A stretch of 64,000 bases of DNA from Sulfitobacter sp. SK012 (GCF_003352085.1 NZ_CP025804.1:4712001-4776000); one strand, 5' to 3'; numbered from the stretch's first letter, positions 1-8,316 are shown. The notes: generated from the sequence alone by a model not told the origin. Numbers and translations: made by a program.

Positions 1-1
1 T

Positions 2-355
2 CACCTTGGCGAAGGTGTCGTCTCCATCCTAGGCAGAAGGCACTGGCTAAGGGGTGCGGTCCAGAAGGAGGAATGCCCTCAGTGTGCAGGTACAGAAGCG
101 GCACAATGGCACTACGTTGAGTGTACTGACGCCCCAAAGGCGGAGAACTATGGGGCTGAGGCCCATGAGAGAAAACAATATGGCAAAAGTACCAAGTACG
201 ATTTTCTCCCAGATTGTTTCCTTTTCGCTATTCTCACGAAGAAACCGCTTCCCGTTCGAATTTCAACAACCCCGCTAAAAATAGCTCCGCACAAGACTCC
301 CTGCAATAAGGGCCCACCCGTCTGCGATCACAAAAAAAGCGAGCTTAAACGGTAA
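2..355 (+). CDS. Possible 3' end of an unrecognised gene (edge-truncated ORF)
   Basis: An open frame enters from the left edge and runs 117 codons to a TAA, with its last 80 bases overlapping the 3' end of fliP on the other strand. The translation has a CPQC pair near residue 26 and is rich in charged residues, so a small zinc knuckle is possible. I do not recognise a family. A tail-to-tail overlap of this size is unusual for two real genes, so this may be chance or a decayed remnant. No flagellar gene can be read in the roughly 270 bases downstream of fliP. Confidence 0.2.
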   Translation, partial: HLGEGVVSILGRRHWLRGAVQKEECPQCAGTEAAQWHYVECTDAPKAENYGAEAHERKQYGKSTKYDFLPDCFLFAILTKKPLPVRISTTPLKIAPHKTPCNKGPPVCDHKKSELKR

Positions 356-1012
356 AGAAACGACTGCGGGGGGCACCATCATCATACCCATCGACATCAA
401 AATCGCTGCAACTACGAGGTCAATAATCAAAAATGGAAGGTAGATCAAAAACCCAATTTGAAACGCTCTAGAGATTTCTGACAATAAAAAACTAGGAACC
501 AATACCGAGAGCGGAGCATCAGCTGTAGGTTGAGCTGCTACTGTATCCGGTCGAAGTTCAGCCATTGCAAAGAACGTATCTGGGTCAAGTCTGTTCGCCA
601 TAAAGACGCGAAACGGCTCCAGCGTTCTAACAAAAGCTGTCTCAGCATCTATTGTGTTTGCAGTAAGGGGCTCAATTCCATATTCCCAAGCCGCAGTGAA
701 AACTGGCTCCATGATAAAATAGGTTAAGAATAGAGCCAAGCTTACAATTAGCATATTTGGTGGCGACTGTTGCAGCCCGATGGCTTGGCGCAAGATCGAC
801 AAAACGGTAACAAGGAATGGAAAACACGTAACCATAATTGCTAGCCCAGGAGCAAGGCTGAGGACAGTTACGAGCGCAAAAAGCTGAATTGTGCGCGCGG
901 AGATTGAAGTATCATCCCCTAATGAAATTGAGAGATCTTGTGCGAATCCAGTACTCGGGAGCAATGCTAAGTTGAGCATAAGTAAAGTAAGCAGCCAAAC
1001 TCTCGTCGACAT
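275..1012 (-). CDS. fliP: Flagellar type III export membrane protein FliP
   Basis: FliP forms the core of the flagellar type III export gate with FliQ and FliR in the inner membrane. The 245-residue protein matches the family length. It has an N-terminal signal-like segment ending near residue 25, a hydrophobic segment with the FPFLVTVLSILRQAIG signature at about residues 65-80, and paired C-terminal membrane helices around the MSMGMMMVPP signature. Its ATG shares one base with the stop of fliN, so it is translationally coupled and is the last gene of a leftward flagellar run. It appears intact. The identification rests on recognised family motifs. Confidence 0.95.
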   Translation of the reverse strand: MSTRVWLLTLLMLNLALLPSTGFAQDLSISLGDDTSISARTIQLFALVTVLSLAPGLAIMVTCFPFLVTVLSILRQAIGLQQSPPNMLIVSLALFLTYFIMEPVFTAAWEYGIEPLTANTIDAETAFVRTLEPFRVFMANRLDPDTFFAMAELRPDTVAAQPTADAPLSVLVPSFLLSEISRAFQIGFLIYLPFLIIDLVVAAILMSMGMMMVPPAVVSLPFKLAFFVIADGWALIAGSLVRSYF

Positions 1013-1296
1013 CAGTTGCCCTTTTTTGCGTCGATCACCTCAAGTAAACGCACGACTAATTGGCCCGAATTATCACCCTCCTGCTCTTCAAGGCTTCCAC
1101 GCGCAATCAAGCGGTCGCCAACGTAAAGATCCACTGGGTCATCTATTCGCCGGTCGAGCGTCAGGACGGCATTTTCGCCAAGCATCACCAGATCCCTAAC
1201 TAAAGGGCGAGCCTTACCAACACATACAGTGACTTCAATCGACACGGCCGTGAAGGGATTTGAGGTATCGGTAGCGGGCATAGCGGTATCAGTCAT
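1012..1296 (-). CDS. fliN: Flagellar motor switch protein FliN (short form)
   Basis: FliN is a C-ring component that helps set motor direction and docks the export apparatus. The C-terminal 75 residues carry the SpoA fold typical of FliN: a VEVTVCVGKARPLVRDL-like start, then a DLYVGDRLIARG-like strand and a final VRLLEV strand. A longer reading frame exists upstream, but I chose the ATG at 1296 because it overlaps the end of the fliH-like gene by 8 bases and gives a FliN-sized protein of 94 residues. It sits between the fliH-like gene and fliP, as expected for a flagellar operon. Confidence 0.85.
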   Translation of the reverse strand: MTDTAMPATDTSNPFTAVSIEVTVCVGKARPLVRDLVMLGENAVLTLDRRIDDPVDLYVGDRLIARGSLEEQEGDNSGQLVVRLLEVIDAKKGN

Positions 1297-1894
1297 CAGG
1301 TGTCTCCGACTTGGTTTGGTGGAAAAAAGCCGAAACAGCTTTGGCGATGCCATCGGTCACTTCATCCAAATTGATCTCACGCTCCCAAAGGCCAAGTCTG
1401 ATATAAACTTGGCCTGCGCTCAGATTTGATTCCGATTTCAATGCAAAAGGAAGATGCGCCTCGTTTTGTTCAAGCAGTGCTTGCACAGCGTCGTAGTTTT
1501 CTGGCGCGACTGTAATTGTAGCGGTGCCCTCCATCTGCATAGACGTTATCTCAGAAAGCTGTTCCAAAACATGACCACCCAATGCGTTGGCGGCTAGTTG
1601 CGGTAGTAATTTATGCAGTATTTCACCAAACAGTGGCTGAAGACCATTTGTCAGCTTCATCAGTGCTTCATGGTAGGTGAATGACATGTCTTGAAGGTTC
1701 TGGGCAAAATCAACGGAGATATTGGTTTGATCAGTTTGATGAGCGTTGATTGCATCAACCCACCCTGCCTGATAGCCATCTTCGAAGATTTGCAATCTTT
1801 TCTCTTCTAAAATGTCAATCTTTGCGATTTCTGCTTCCTCTGGACCGCGCGCAATGGAGGTAAAATCTTTATAGCGATGAGATATTGAGCTCAT
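1289..1894 (-). CDS. fliH: FliH-like flagellar assembly protein
   Basis: This 201-residue protein has a charged helical N-terminal half and a C-terminal domain resembling FliH/YscL stator proteins, with an ITVAPENYDAVQALLEQ-like segment that matches the FliH C-domain style. FliH regulates the export ATPase FliI and connects it to the C-ring. Position supports the call: it lies between fliF sequence and fliN, its ATG overlaps the fliF stop by 4 bases, and its stop overlaps the fliN start. Sequence conservation in this family is low, so the call leans on context. Confidence 0.7.
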   Translation of the reverse strand: MSSISHRYKDFTSIARGPEEAEIAKIDILEEKRLQIFEDGYQAGWVDAINAHQTDQTNISVDFAQNLQDMSFTYHEALMKLTNGLQPLFGEILHKLLPQLAANALGGHVLEQLSEITSMQMEGTATITVAPENYDAVQALLEQNEAHLPFALKSESNLSAGQVYIRLGLWEREINLDEVTDGIAKAVSAFFHQTKSETPDD

Positions 1895-2469
1895 GCATTT
1901 TCCTCCTTGTCTTCAAGCCAGCCGCGGAGAATTTCGACCGTCTCTTCCTGCCTTTCACCAATCATTGAACGCAACCGAGCAACTGGATCTTCAGTGTTGC
2001 CTTTCAGCGCCGAAATGCCCAGTGTTTCATCAGGGAGACCAAGCTCGGATGTCACATTGATTGGTGATAAATGAGGTAGATCGAGATCGTCAGGCGCAAG
2101 TTCACCAGTCAACGCAGCTTGAGTTTTGTCTGTTTCAGCTCCGGACAATGCTGCGATGGCCCTTGGTTCGACCATCGACGAACGAGATAAAACTGGGCGA
2201 ACGACAAAAAGCCCAAGGACCAGAGCAACTAGCGCTAGGATCCCCATTTGAATGACGGACATTACGTCAAGATTGAACCGGTCAACTATTGAGATCCCAG
2301 CAATCGTGCCCGCCGGTGGCACGGACTGCAGCGCCATTGATTTGATAGTGATAATGTCGCCGCGCGCCTCGTCAAAGCCTACTGCAGAGGACACCAGTTC
2401 TTTGAGTGCTTCGATCTCGGTTTCTTCGCGTGGGGCCGCAACTGTTTCGCCCTCACCATTAGCCGTCAT
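1891..2469 (-). pseudogene. fliF: 3' remnant of fliF (MS-ring protein), N-terminal two thirds missing
   Basis: The 192 residues match only the C-terminal end of FliF: the end of the periplasmic ring domain (SSAVGFDEARGDIITIKSM), the second membrane helix at about residues 71-93, and the cytoplasmic tail that binds FliG (VARLRSMIGERQEETVEILR-like). Normal FliF is about 530-570 residues. The N-terminal membrane helix and both ring-building motifs are absent. Its apparent ATG is accidental, formed at the junction with flgF. Immediately upstream is the 5' half of flgF in a different frame. A product from here could not form an MS ring. The downstream genes are still in frame and intact. Confidence 0.85.
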
Positions 2470-2812
2470 AGGTCACTAACTCCCCTTCGGCATTAGGTGT
2501 GAACGCGCCGGCTCGGGTCAGTCGCTCGCCTTGCCGGGTTTCCACAAGGAAATATCCATCCCCTTCAATGGCAACATCAAAGGTTCCGCCAGTTTGGGTC
2601 AATGCACCTTGCTCGTAGGAGGTCTTGCGCACGTTCCCCTGCCCCATCGACAATGAAGCCCCATCATCAACCCGCTGGACATATTCAGAAAAGATGACGC
2701 CTTCCGCCCGAAAACCGGTTGTTGCAGCATTCGCAATGTTGTTAGCAACCGTCTGCATTTCACGGGCGAGACCCGTTTGACGCGTCAGAGCAATATAACC
2801 AGCATTGTCCAT
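2459..2812 (-). pseudogene. flgF: 5' remnant of flgF (proximal rod protein), C-terminal half missing
   Basis: The start is a normal flgF start: MDNAGYIALTRQTGLAREM followed by the rod/hook signature TVANNIANAATTGFRAEG at about residues 21-38, then the VAIEGDGYFLV segment near residues 80-90. The frame ends at residue 117 after ELVTYDG, where a typical FlgF (about 238 residues) would continue with a tyrosine. The TAA arises exactly where sequence switches to fliF. The ATG lies two bases after the fliQ stop, so the gene begins as an ordinary member of the flgB-flgC-fliE-fliQ-flgF operon and is then interrupted by a deletion or misjoin. Confidence 0.85.
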
Positions 2813-2814
2813 AT

Positions 2815-3084
2815 TCAGCCTCCGATAATCAGTGGAATAATTCGGTTGTGGAAAAATGAGACGAGCGTTTGCGTCATGAATCCCATCGACATCCAGAACA
2901 CGATCAGGATTGCACCTAGCTTGGGTACGAACGTCAGTGTCATTTCCTGAACGGATGTTAGAGCTTGAACTAAGCCGATCGAAACACCAGCCAGCAAGGC
3001 CACGGTCAGGATCGGAATGGAGACAACCACCGCAATCCAAAGACCTTCCCGCAGCGTATCGAAAAAAATTACCTCATCCAACAT
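2815..3084 (-). CDS. fliQ: Flagellar type III export membrane protein FliQ
   Basis: FliQ is a small inner-membrane subunit of the flagellar export gate. At 89 residues it has the family length, with two membrane helices at about residues 15-38 and 53-75 and the conserved GVSIGLVQALTSVQEMTLTF region between them, which is diagnostic for FliQ/SpaQ. Its ATG overlaps the fliE stop by one base, and the broken flgF follows directly. It appears complete. Confidence 0.93.
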   Translation of the reverse strand: MLDEVIFFDTLREGLWIAVVVSIPILTVALLAGVSIGLVQALTSVQEMTLTFVPKLGAILIVFWMSMGFMTQTLVSFFHNRIIPLIIGG

Positions 3085-3374
3085 TAGACGGGCATCCGCA
3101 GGATTTCCTGGTACGCTTCGACAACTTTGTTGCGTACGCTCACAGCCGTTTCAACAGCAAGTTCCGTCTGTGCCAGTGCTTGCACTAAAGCGTGCGGATC
3201 AGCGTCGCCAACCATAGCCGCTTGGGCTACTTGCTCTGACTGCGCCAGGGTCTCGGCAAAATCCACAGCGACGTTTTTCATCGCCGCACCTATGCCATCC
3301 GCACCCTTGGCAGGTTCGGTTGCAGGTCTCGCCGAGGTATAACTCTGGATTGCCGACAGTGACTTCATTTCCAT
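3084..3374 (-). CDS. fliE: Flagellar hook-basal body protein FliE
   Basis: FliE joins the MS ring to the proximal rod and is one of the first export substrates. The 96-residue protein has the expected all-helical C-terminal half with the ETAVSVRNKVVEAYQEILRMPV-type ending that is typical of the family. An AAGGAG ribosome site lies about 8 bases before the ATG at 3374. It sits between flgC and fliQ in the leftward rod-gene operon. Confidence 0.93.
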   Translation of the reverse strand: MEMKSLSAIQSYTSARPATEPAKGADGIGAAMKNVAVDFAETLAQSEQVAQAAMVGDADPHALVQALAQTELAVETAVSVRNKVVEAYQEILRMPV

Positions 3375-3408
3375 TCTGGATCTCCTTGATTTCAGTTCTC
3401 TGAAAGGG

Positions 3409-3801
3409 TTAGCGGCGCAGCAAGTCCATCAAACCAGACGACATCTTGCGCGACTGCTCAAACATTTTGAGGTTAGCCTCATAGCTGCGCTGCGCTTCTC
3501 GCGCATCTGCAAGTTCAATGAGTAAATTGACGTTCGAACCGGACAAGTGCCCGGTTTCATCGGCAAGTGGGTGCGACGGATCATAGATTTTTTCTAATTC
3601 TGTTTGGTCCAACCGGACCCGCCCAACTTCAACTTTCGCAACGCCGTCAGCGGCAGCAAAAGCGGTCTCAAACGGTATCATCTTGCGCCGGTAACCTGGT
3701 GTATCTGCATTTGAGATATTCTCAGAAAGGTGCCGCAGGCGTGTCGCCTGAGCCTGGAGGCCGCTTGAAGATACAGCTCGAGAATTTGCGAAATCACTCA
3801 T
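3409..3801 (-). CDS. flgC: Flagellar basal-body rod protein FlgC
   Basis: FlgC is a proximal rod subunit. The 130-residue protein carries the N-terminal rod signature LSENISNADTPGYRRK at about residues 25-40 and the C-terminal EAQRSYEANLKMFEQS helix that packs in the rod. I chose the ATG at 3801 because a GGAGAG ribosome site precedes it by about 5 bases; a longer frame extends 13 codons upstream into the end of flgB with no such site. It lies 13 bases after flgB and is probably co-transcribed with it. Confidence 0.93.
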   Translation of the reverse strand: MSDFANSRAVSSSGLQAQATRLRHLSENISNADTPGYRRKMIPFETAFAAADGVAKVEVGRVRLDQTELEKIYDPSHPLADETGHLSGSNVNLLIELADAREAQRSYEANLKMFEQSRKMSSGLMDLLRR

Positions 3802-3814
3802 TTTAACTCTCCAA

Positions 3815-4192
3815 TCATTTGCTGCTTGTACGCAGCACATTTAGTGCCGAACGGTAGATCGCCAGAGCTCGGTCATGCTGGCTCTTGGCACTCGCGGATT
3901 TCATGATTTCACCTTCCAGTGACACATTATTCCCGTTGGGCGACGCTTCGCCCCCTAAGGCAATTGGAGTCATCGCTGCTTGGCCATCTTCCGCACCATG
4001 AAGATGATTTGACCGGGTGGCGCGTTGCGCTGGCGAATCAGACCCATAGCTCGTCCGGAAGTCCGGAAGGTCGCGTCCGACGTAGCCGGGCGTATCGGCG
4101 TTTGCGACGTTCTGCGCTGCAATGCCTTGCTTCTTTCCTGCATGGACCGCCATCGCAGATGCCATTTTCAGAACTGAGAGATTTTCGAACAT
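3815..4192 (-). CDS. flgB: Flagellar basal-body rod protein FlgB
   Basis: FlgB is a proximal rod subunit. The 125-residue protein shows the rod motif AAQNVANADTPGYVGRDLPDF and the C-terminal amphipathic helix QHDRALAIYRSALNVLR-like. The ATG at 4192 is preceded by GGGAGAAG, which favours it over an in-frame start ten codons upstream. It is the first gene of the leftward flgB-flgC-fliE-fliQ-flgF run and diverges from fliI across an 81-base gap that must hold both promoters; I see no clear consensus promoter there. Confidence 0.93.
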   Translation of the reverse strand: MFENLSVLKMASAMAVHAGKKQGIAAQNVANADTPGYVGRDLPDFRTSYGSDSPAQRATRSNHLHGAEDGQAAMTPIALGGEASPNGNNVSLEGEIMKSASAKSQHDRALAIYRSALNVLRTSSK

Positions 4193-4273
4193 CGGGCTTC
4201 TCCCTCGATCAATTTCAACCAAGGCTTAACTGTGATTCCTTTAGAAACGGTTGCAGACAACCAAAGGAATAAC

Positions 4274-5629
4274 ATGACGCACGCATCTCACCTTGGCGGA
4301 CTGATTGCTCAGATCAGCTCGCTACAGCCCATAACCAATGTCGGCAGAGTAACCAGCGTAGAAGGCGGTATGATCAAAATTGTTGGGCTATCCGACTGCG
4401 CATGTATCGGCGATCAGCTAAGTCTATGTCGTAAATCGGGTGGATCTCTAACCGGCGAAGTCGTTCAGATCTTTGGAGAACAGCTGGTAATGCTGGCAGA
4501 CGAATCGCAAGACGGAATCGCCCTGGGCGACCGCGTTACACTGAAACCACCCATACAGATCGCGCCGACTGATAGTTGGATTGGCCGGATCGTGGATCCA
4601 TCGGGTCAACCTCTTGACGGAAAGCCACTGCTGCGTGGCGCTATCAGTAAATCACTAAAGGCATCGCCACCACCGCCAGCGGACCGGCGTGCAATGGGGG
4701 GACGATTAAACACAGGTCTTGCGATTATGAACACCATGCTTCCGATCGTCAAAGGGCAGCGGGTCGGTCTGTTCGCGGGTTCGGGCGTGGGTAAATCAAG
4801 TTTGTTGGGCCACCTCGCACAAAATATGGAAAGCGATGTTGTGGTCATTGCCATGATCGGAGAACGGGGTAGAGAACTACGCCATTTCGTCGAAGAGGTC
4901 TTGGGCGATGAAGGCTTAAGTCGAGCAGTGATTGTTGCAGCCACCTCAGACCGTTCACCACTCCTACGACGCCGTTGTGCTTGGACAGCCATGGCCGTAG
5001 CGGAGCACTTTCGAGATCAAGGTCGCTCGGTTCTTTTCCTTGCCGATTCCATTACGCGTTTTGCTGAAGCCCATCGGGAAGTGGCTGTTTCCGCCGGGGA
5101 AGCGCCAGTGTTGCGGGGTTTTCCCCCGTCAACAGCGCACCAGATTATGTCTCTTTGTGAAAGGGCTGGCCCAGGAGTGGACGATCAAGGTGACATCACG
5201 GCAATCTTCAGTGTGCTGGTTGCAGGTTCGGACATGGACGAGCCAATCGCAGATATTCTGCGCGGTGTTCTGGATGGGCACGTCGTTCTCGATCGAAAAA
5301 TCGCAGAACGTGGTCGCTATCCGGCGATTGATATCCTGCGATCAGTTTCACGAAGCCTCCCTGCTGCTGCGTCTGAAATTGAAAACGCCCACATTACGCA
5401 GGCACGCAGGATCATGGGTGTCTACGATCAGAATGCTATGATGATTCATGCGGGCCTATATTCCCAAGGAAGTGACCCTGAAGTAGATAAGGCCATTCAA
5501 GTCTGGCCTGCACTAGATGACTATCTTGCGAAAACAGAGCCTCAAGATGTGGCACACAGCTTCACACAACTGGAGCTCATTCTGCGACGCGCGAAAGTTA
5601 CTGCAGCACAGACGAGGTCAACGGGATAG
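4274..5629 (+). CDS. fliI: Flagellum-specific export ATPase FliI
   Basis: FliI is the AAA-type/F1-like ATPase that energises substrate delivery to the flagellar export gate. The Walker A loop GSGVGKS is at residues 169-175, followed by the Walker B region (RSVLFLADSITRFAEAHREV) and the family stretch GEAPVLRGFPPS. The 451-residue length is normal. I placed the start at the ATG at 4274, with AAAGGA upstream, because the N-terminal domain then begins as in other FliI proteins; a frame extends 14 codons further. It is transcribed divergently from flgB. Confidence 0.95.
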   Translation: MTHASHLGGLIAQISSLQPITNVGRVTSVEGGMIKIVGLSDCACIGDQLSLCRKSGGSLTGEVVQIFGEQLVMLADESQDGIALGDRVTLKPPIQIAPTDSWIGRIVDPSGQPLDGKPLLRGAISKSLKASPPPPADRRAMGGRLNTGLAIMNTMLPIVKGQRVGLFAGSGVGKSSLLGHLAQNMESDVVVIAMIGERGRELRHFVEEVLGDEGLSRAVIVAATSDRSPLLRRRCAWTAMAVAEHFRDQGRSVLFLADSITRFAEAHREVAVSAGEAPVLRGFPPSTAHQIMSLCERAGPGVDDQGDITAIFSVLVAGSDMDEPIADILRGVLDGHVVLDRKIAERGRYPAIDILRSVSRSLPAAASEIENAHITQARRIMGVYDQNAMMIHAGLYSQGSDPEVDKAIQVWPALDDYLAKTEPQDVAHSFTQLELILRRAKVTAAQTRSTG

Positions 5630-5655
5630 ATGAGATCAAGAGCGAACCGACTCGG

Positions 5656-6444
5656 CTATCGGCCTAGAAGCGTCAATGCAATTGACCCGGAGGAAAGCCC
5701 TTGACCAAGGCTACTAATCTGTTCGCCGACCAAATATTTGGTTATTAGACCTTGCAGCTTATCTGGATCTTCAAATTGACCTAAATCTGCAGATCCGAAT
5801 ATAGAGCTTGCACGGTCCTTAAATACAGCAAGCTGTTGATCAATATCCACTTGGCCAAATGCATCTGGAAGATTTAACGCGCGCTCAAAGAGCTTGCGAA
5901 GCGGCGGATCACCCATGACGGTAAACCATTTGGTATCGTTGGACCCTTCCATTTTGGCGACCAACGACATCTCTCGTTGGCCATAGAGTGCAAACCGCAT
6001 GCTTTCATCTTGGGCACCTGTTGCGAGTTCGAAGCTGCTCGCTTCATAGCGTGCCAAAACACTCTCAACAAAATCCTGTTGGCTCGTCTTTGGAAACTCT
6101 GTTGGTCCAAATCCAAATGCCTCGGAAAGCTCCCGATATCGCGTGTCTGCAAATCGATTGGCTAGGGCATCATCGTTTTCGGTCCCATCTTCCAGAATCT
6201 TCTTAATAAAGTACCTATTATCAATGTCGTCCTGCAATCCGAACGCACCCAAAGCAACCGTGAGCAGTCGCCGGTCAGAAACCAACTCTTCTGCAGACTG
6301 AACACCTCCAACCTTCTCGCGAAAATAATCGCTGTCGCGCTTGATCTCCACTGATTGGGAAAAAGCGACAAATTGAGCGTCGTAGGTTCGTTGCAGAAAC
6401 CGCCAACCGCCAAGGCCACCGACTGGAATAACTGGTTGAAACAT
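5656..6444 (-). CDS. DUF1217 flagellar-associated protein
   Basis: This 262-residue protein resembles the DUF1217 family found in flagellar clusters of Rhodobacterales and Rhizobiales. Visible features are a soluble, mainly helical sequence with a DSDYFREKVGGVQSAEEL segment near residue 40, repeated YRELSEAFGFG-like and LARYEASSFELATG-like helices, and a hydrophobic glycine-rich tail. No signal peptide or membrane helix is seen. Its function is unknown; the family is usually described only by its flagellar context. Its ATG abuts the flbT stop, so it is co-transcribed with flbT. Confidence 0.8.
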   Translation of the reverse strand: MFQPVIPVGGLGGWRFLQRTYDAQFVAFSQSVEIKRDSDYFREKVGGVQSAEELVSDRRLLTVALGAFGLQDDIDNRYFIKKILEDGTENDDALANRFADTRYRELSEAFGFGPTEFPKTSQQDFVESVLARYEASSFELATGAQDESMRFALYGQREMSLVAKMEGSNDTKWFTVMGDPPLRKLFERALNLPDAFGQVDIDQQLAVFKDRASSIFGSADLGQFEDPDKLQGLITKYLVGEQISSLGQGLSSGSIALTLLGR

Positions 6445-6848
6445 TAGCTCGGCCTAATCGCCAAAAACCGATCTTCGCGTTGCAAGAGGCTCCGGAGGGC
6501 CTTCAGGCTTCGATAGTATTGCTTTTCAATTATCCCGGTGCTGGCTTCCGAAAGCGCGGATTTGCTGTCCGGATCTGTGAATACCTGACTAAGCTCTTCC
6601 ATCTGACGCAAGAGAGAGAAGTGAACGTCATTTGGGTCACTATCACCAGAAAGTACAAGCTGAACCGCGTAGCACGCACGGCGAACTGGTGTCTTGGCAT
6701 CTTCGGGGTGAATTGCATCTCGAAGACGCAGAATGTTAGCATTTGGCGTCATGATGGCCAGACGACTACGTCGATCTCCGTTTTCAATCACAGCGCCATT
6801 GATCAACACGCGTTCCTTTGGGCTTAGCTTCAAGACCAGTCCACTCAT
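6444..6848 (-). CDS. flbT: Flagellin regulator FlbT
   Basis: FlbT controls flagellin mRNA stability and translation in alphaproteobacteria. The 134-residue protein begins MSGLVLKLSPKERVLINGAVIENGDRRS-like, which is the recognisable FlbT start, and continues with the RRACYAVQLVLSGD region. Known FlbT proteins bind the 5' leader of flagellin transcripts. The gene lies just downstream of flaF and flagellin, the classical partner arrangement, and overlaps the DUF1217 gene by one base. It appears complete. Confidence 0.92.
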   Translation of the reverse strand: MSGLVLKLSPKERVLINGAVIENGDRRSRLAIMTPNANILRLRDAIHPEDAKTPVRRACYAVQLVLSGDSDPNDVHFSLLRQMEELSQVFTDPDSKSALSEASTGIIEKQYYRSLKALRSLLQREDRFLAIRPS

Positions 6849-6857
6849 TTTAATGTC

Positions 6858-7211
6858 CTATTTCAGGCCACGCATGATGGCGGTATTTACCTCCAAAAGC
6901 GGCACAGCTGATACTTTCTCGTTGATCACCTTACTCGTGTGATGATCGGTGAACTCTGCAAGATAAAAAATTCGCGCCCGCAAATCTTTTGGTAGCAAGT
7001 TGGCCGGGTCCGCGACGTCAATGGAAAACCTCTGCCATAGAGTTCGATTTTCGTGCAACGCTTCAACCAATGGGGGAAACTTGTTTCCTTCAATCGCGGC
7101 TTTCAGACGATAGGTAATCCTAGCGATCACTTCGTATTCGATGCTGCGTTCAGATTTGATTGGAGCAGATGTTGGCGCATAGGCGCGTTGAGCCATTTTG
7201 GATGCGTTCAC
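6858..7211 (-). CDS. flaF: Flagellin synthesis regulator FlaF
   Basis: FlaF promotes flagellin synthesis and export in alphaproteobacteria and opposes FlbT. The 117-residue protein has the family pattern MAQRAYAP..., then a YEVIARITYRLKAA helix and LPKDLRARIFYLAEFT. I chose the GTG at 7211 because AGGTAAGG lies upstream; an ATG five codons later at 7196 has no ribosome site and is the alternative. It lies between flagellin and flbT, 9 bases before flbT. Confidence 0.88.
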   Translation of the reverse strand: MNASKMAQRAYAPTSAPIKSERSIEYEVIARITYRLKAAIEGNKFPPLVEALHENRTLWQRFSIDVADPANLLPKDLRARIFYLAEFTDHHTSKVINEKVSAVPLLEVNTAIMRGLK

Positions 7212-7250
7212 TTGGATGCCTTACCTGTTTCCGAGGGGATCGTGGGAGAA

Positions 7251-7277
7251 TCAGGGGCGCAGATTTCGCGCCCCTGA
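7251..7277 (-). terminator. Strong hairpin after the flagellin gene
   Basis: A perfect 10-bp inverted repeat (TCAGGGGCGC with GCGCCCCTGA, 7-base loop) lies 8 bases after the flagellin stop on the leftward transcript. Only a weak T-run follows, so it may act as a partial terminator or as a 3' stabiliser of flagellin mRNA, allowing more flagellin than FlaF/FlbT message. Confidence 0.65.
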
Positions 7278-7284
7278 AATCGGC

Positions 7285-8112
7285 TTAACGGAACAGCGAC
7301 AGGATGGTCTGCGGAGCCTGGTTCGCAATAGACAGCGCTTGCACACCCAACTGCTGTTGGGTCTGCAGCGCTTGGAGACGTGCAGATGTTGCCTCCATGT
7401 CTGCATCGACAAGCGCGCCAATACCCGATTTCAAAGAGTCACTGAGTTTACCGACAAAATCGTTTTGGTCGGAAACGCGGCTTGCAGCCGCCCCGATTGT
7501 TGCTGCGCCTGTAAGGGCGGTGGCCATCATTGCTTGGATTTCACCAAACGCCGTTGCAGCCGTGGCGGCATCAGTAATGGCTGTCATCCCGGCCGTATCG
7601 ATGCCGGCCTCAAAGTCTTGGTTAGCGACAGTAATCGTATCTGTCGTTGCAGCCGCGGCACCAACACGGTTGACCGAAGACACTACTGTCAGGCCAGCAC
7701 CAGCAGTCGAAAGCAGGTTAACGCCGTTAAATTGTGACGCAGCGATGGTATCGCTGATCTGAGCCACTTTTTGCGTCATGTCAGCTTGGATCTTGGTAAA
7801 ATCGGCAGTTTCACTACCGCCGGCAACCGCCAGTGCCTCCATCTCCTTCAATGTTTCAACGATCGATTCCGCGCCAGCCGAAGCAACACCAAGCGTCGAC
7901 TCACCAACTGCCAAAGATTTTGATACCGCCTTAAAACCCACAACATCCGATTCCATCACCTTGGAAATTGCCCAAATCGCCGAATTGTCCTTGGCCGATC
8001 CGATTTCCTTACCGGTCGAAATCTGGCTTTGTGTATCGGTGAGGTTTGAGTTGACGGATTTCAGAGTTTGCAACGCAACCATTGCACCGTTGTTTGTAAG
8101 AATGCTCGACAT
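7285..8112 (-). CDS. fliC: Flagellin
   Basis: This is the filament protein. The N-terminal D0/D1 part (MSSILTNNGAMVALQTL, then NSNLTDTQSQISTGKEIGSA-like) and the C-terminal part (ALQTQQQLGVQALSIANQAPQ, ending in LFR) match alphaproteobacterial flagellins. At 275 residues it is a short form with almost no D2/D3 insertion. I chose the second in-frame ATG (8112) because its spacing to AGGA is about 9 bases; the ATG at 8118 is only 3-4 bases away. The upstream leader of about 200 bases is where FlbT would be expected to act. I see no convincing sigma-28 or sigma-54 promoter in it. Confidence 0.95.
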   Translation of the reverse strand: MSSILTNNGAMVALQTLKSVNSNLTDTQSQISTGKEIGSAKDNSAIWAISKVMESDVVGFKAVSKSLAVGESTLGVASAGAESIVETLKEMEALAVAGGSETADFTKIQADMTQKVAQISDTIAASQFNGVNLLSTAGAGLTVVSSVNRVGAAAATTDTITVANQDFEAGIDTAGMTAITDAATAATAFGEIQAMMATALTGAATIGAAASRVSDQNDFVGKLSDSLKSGIGALVDADMEATSARLQALQTQQQLGVQALSIANQAPQTILSLFR

Positions 8113-8316
8113 TAGCATTTTCCTTTAGTCTGTGACGCTTTGCGTCTGTGTGTGCCCCTCAAGATGGAGCAAGGATGCCGTTCTGACCTTTGCAACCGTC
8201 ACTGTTTCGAACGATGCGCCACCCGATCTCGGATGCACCCTCACTGTTGCCCTTTTACGTTTAACGTTTCCCTAAAACCCAATCTCCAAGTATCGCGCTT
8301 TTTATTCAAACGCCCT

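Noticed and set aside
54..278. A 74-codon rightward frame near the left edge
   Set aside because: Arg/Ser-rich translation without domain pattern, no good ribosome site, and in conflict with another open frame over the same bases.
4193..4273. CtrA box (TTAA-N7-TTAA) between flgB and fliI
   Set aside because: One TTAA is present but the second half is not at the required spacing.
8113..8316. A sigma-54 (TGGC...TTGC) promoter before flagellin
   Set aside because: The best candidate, TGGCGCATCGTTCGA on the minus strand, departs from the consensus at key bases and spacing.
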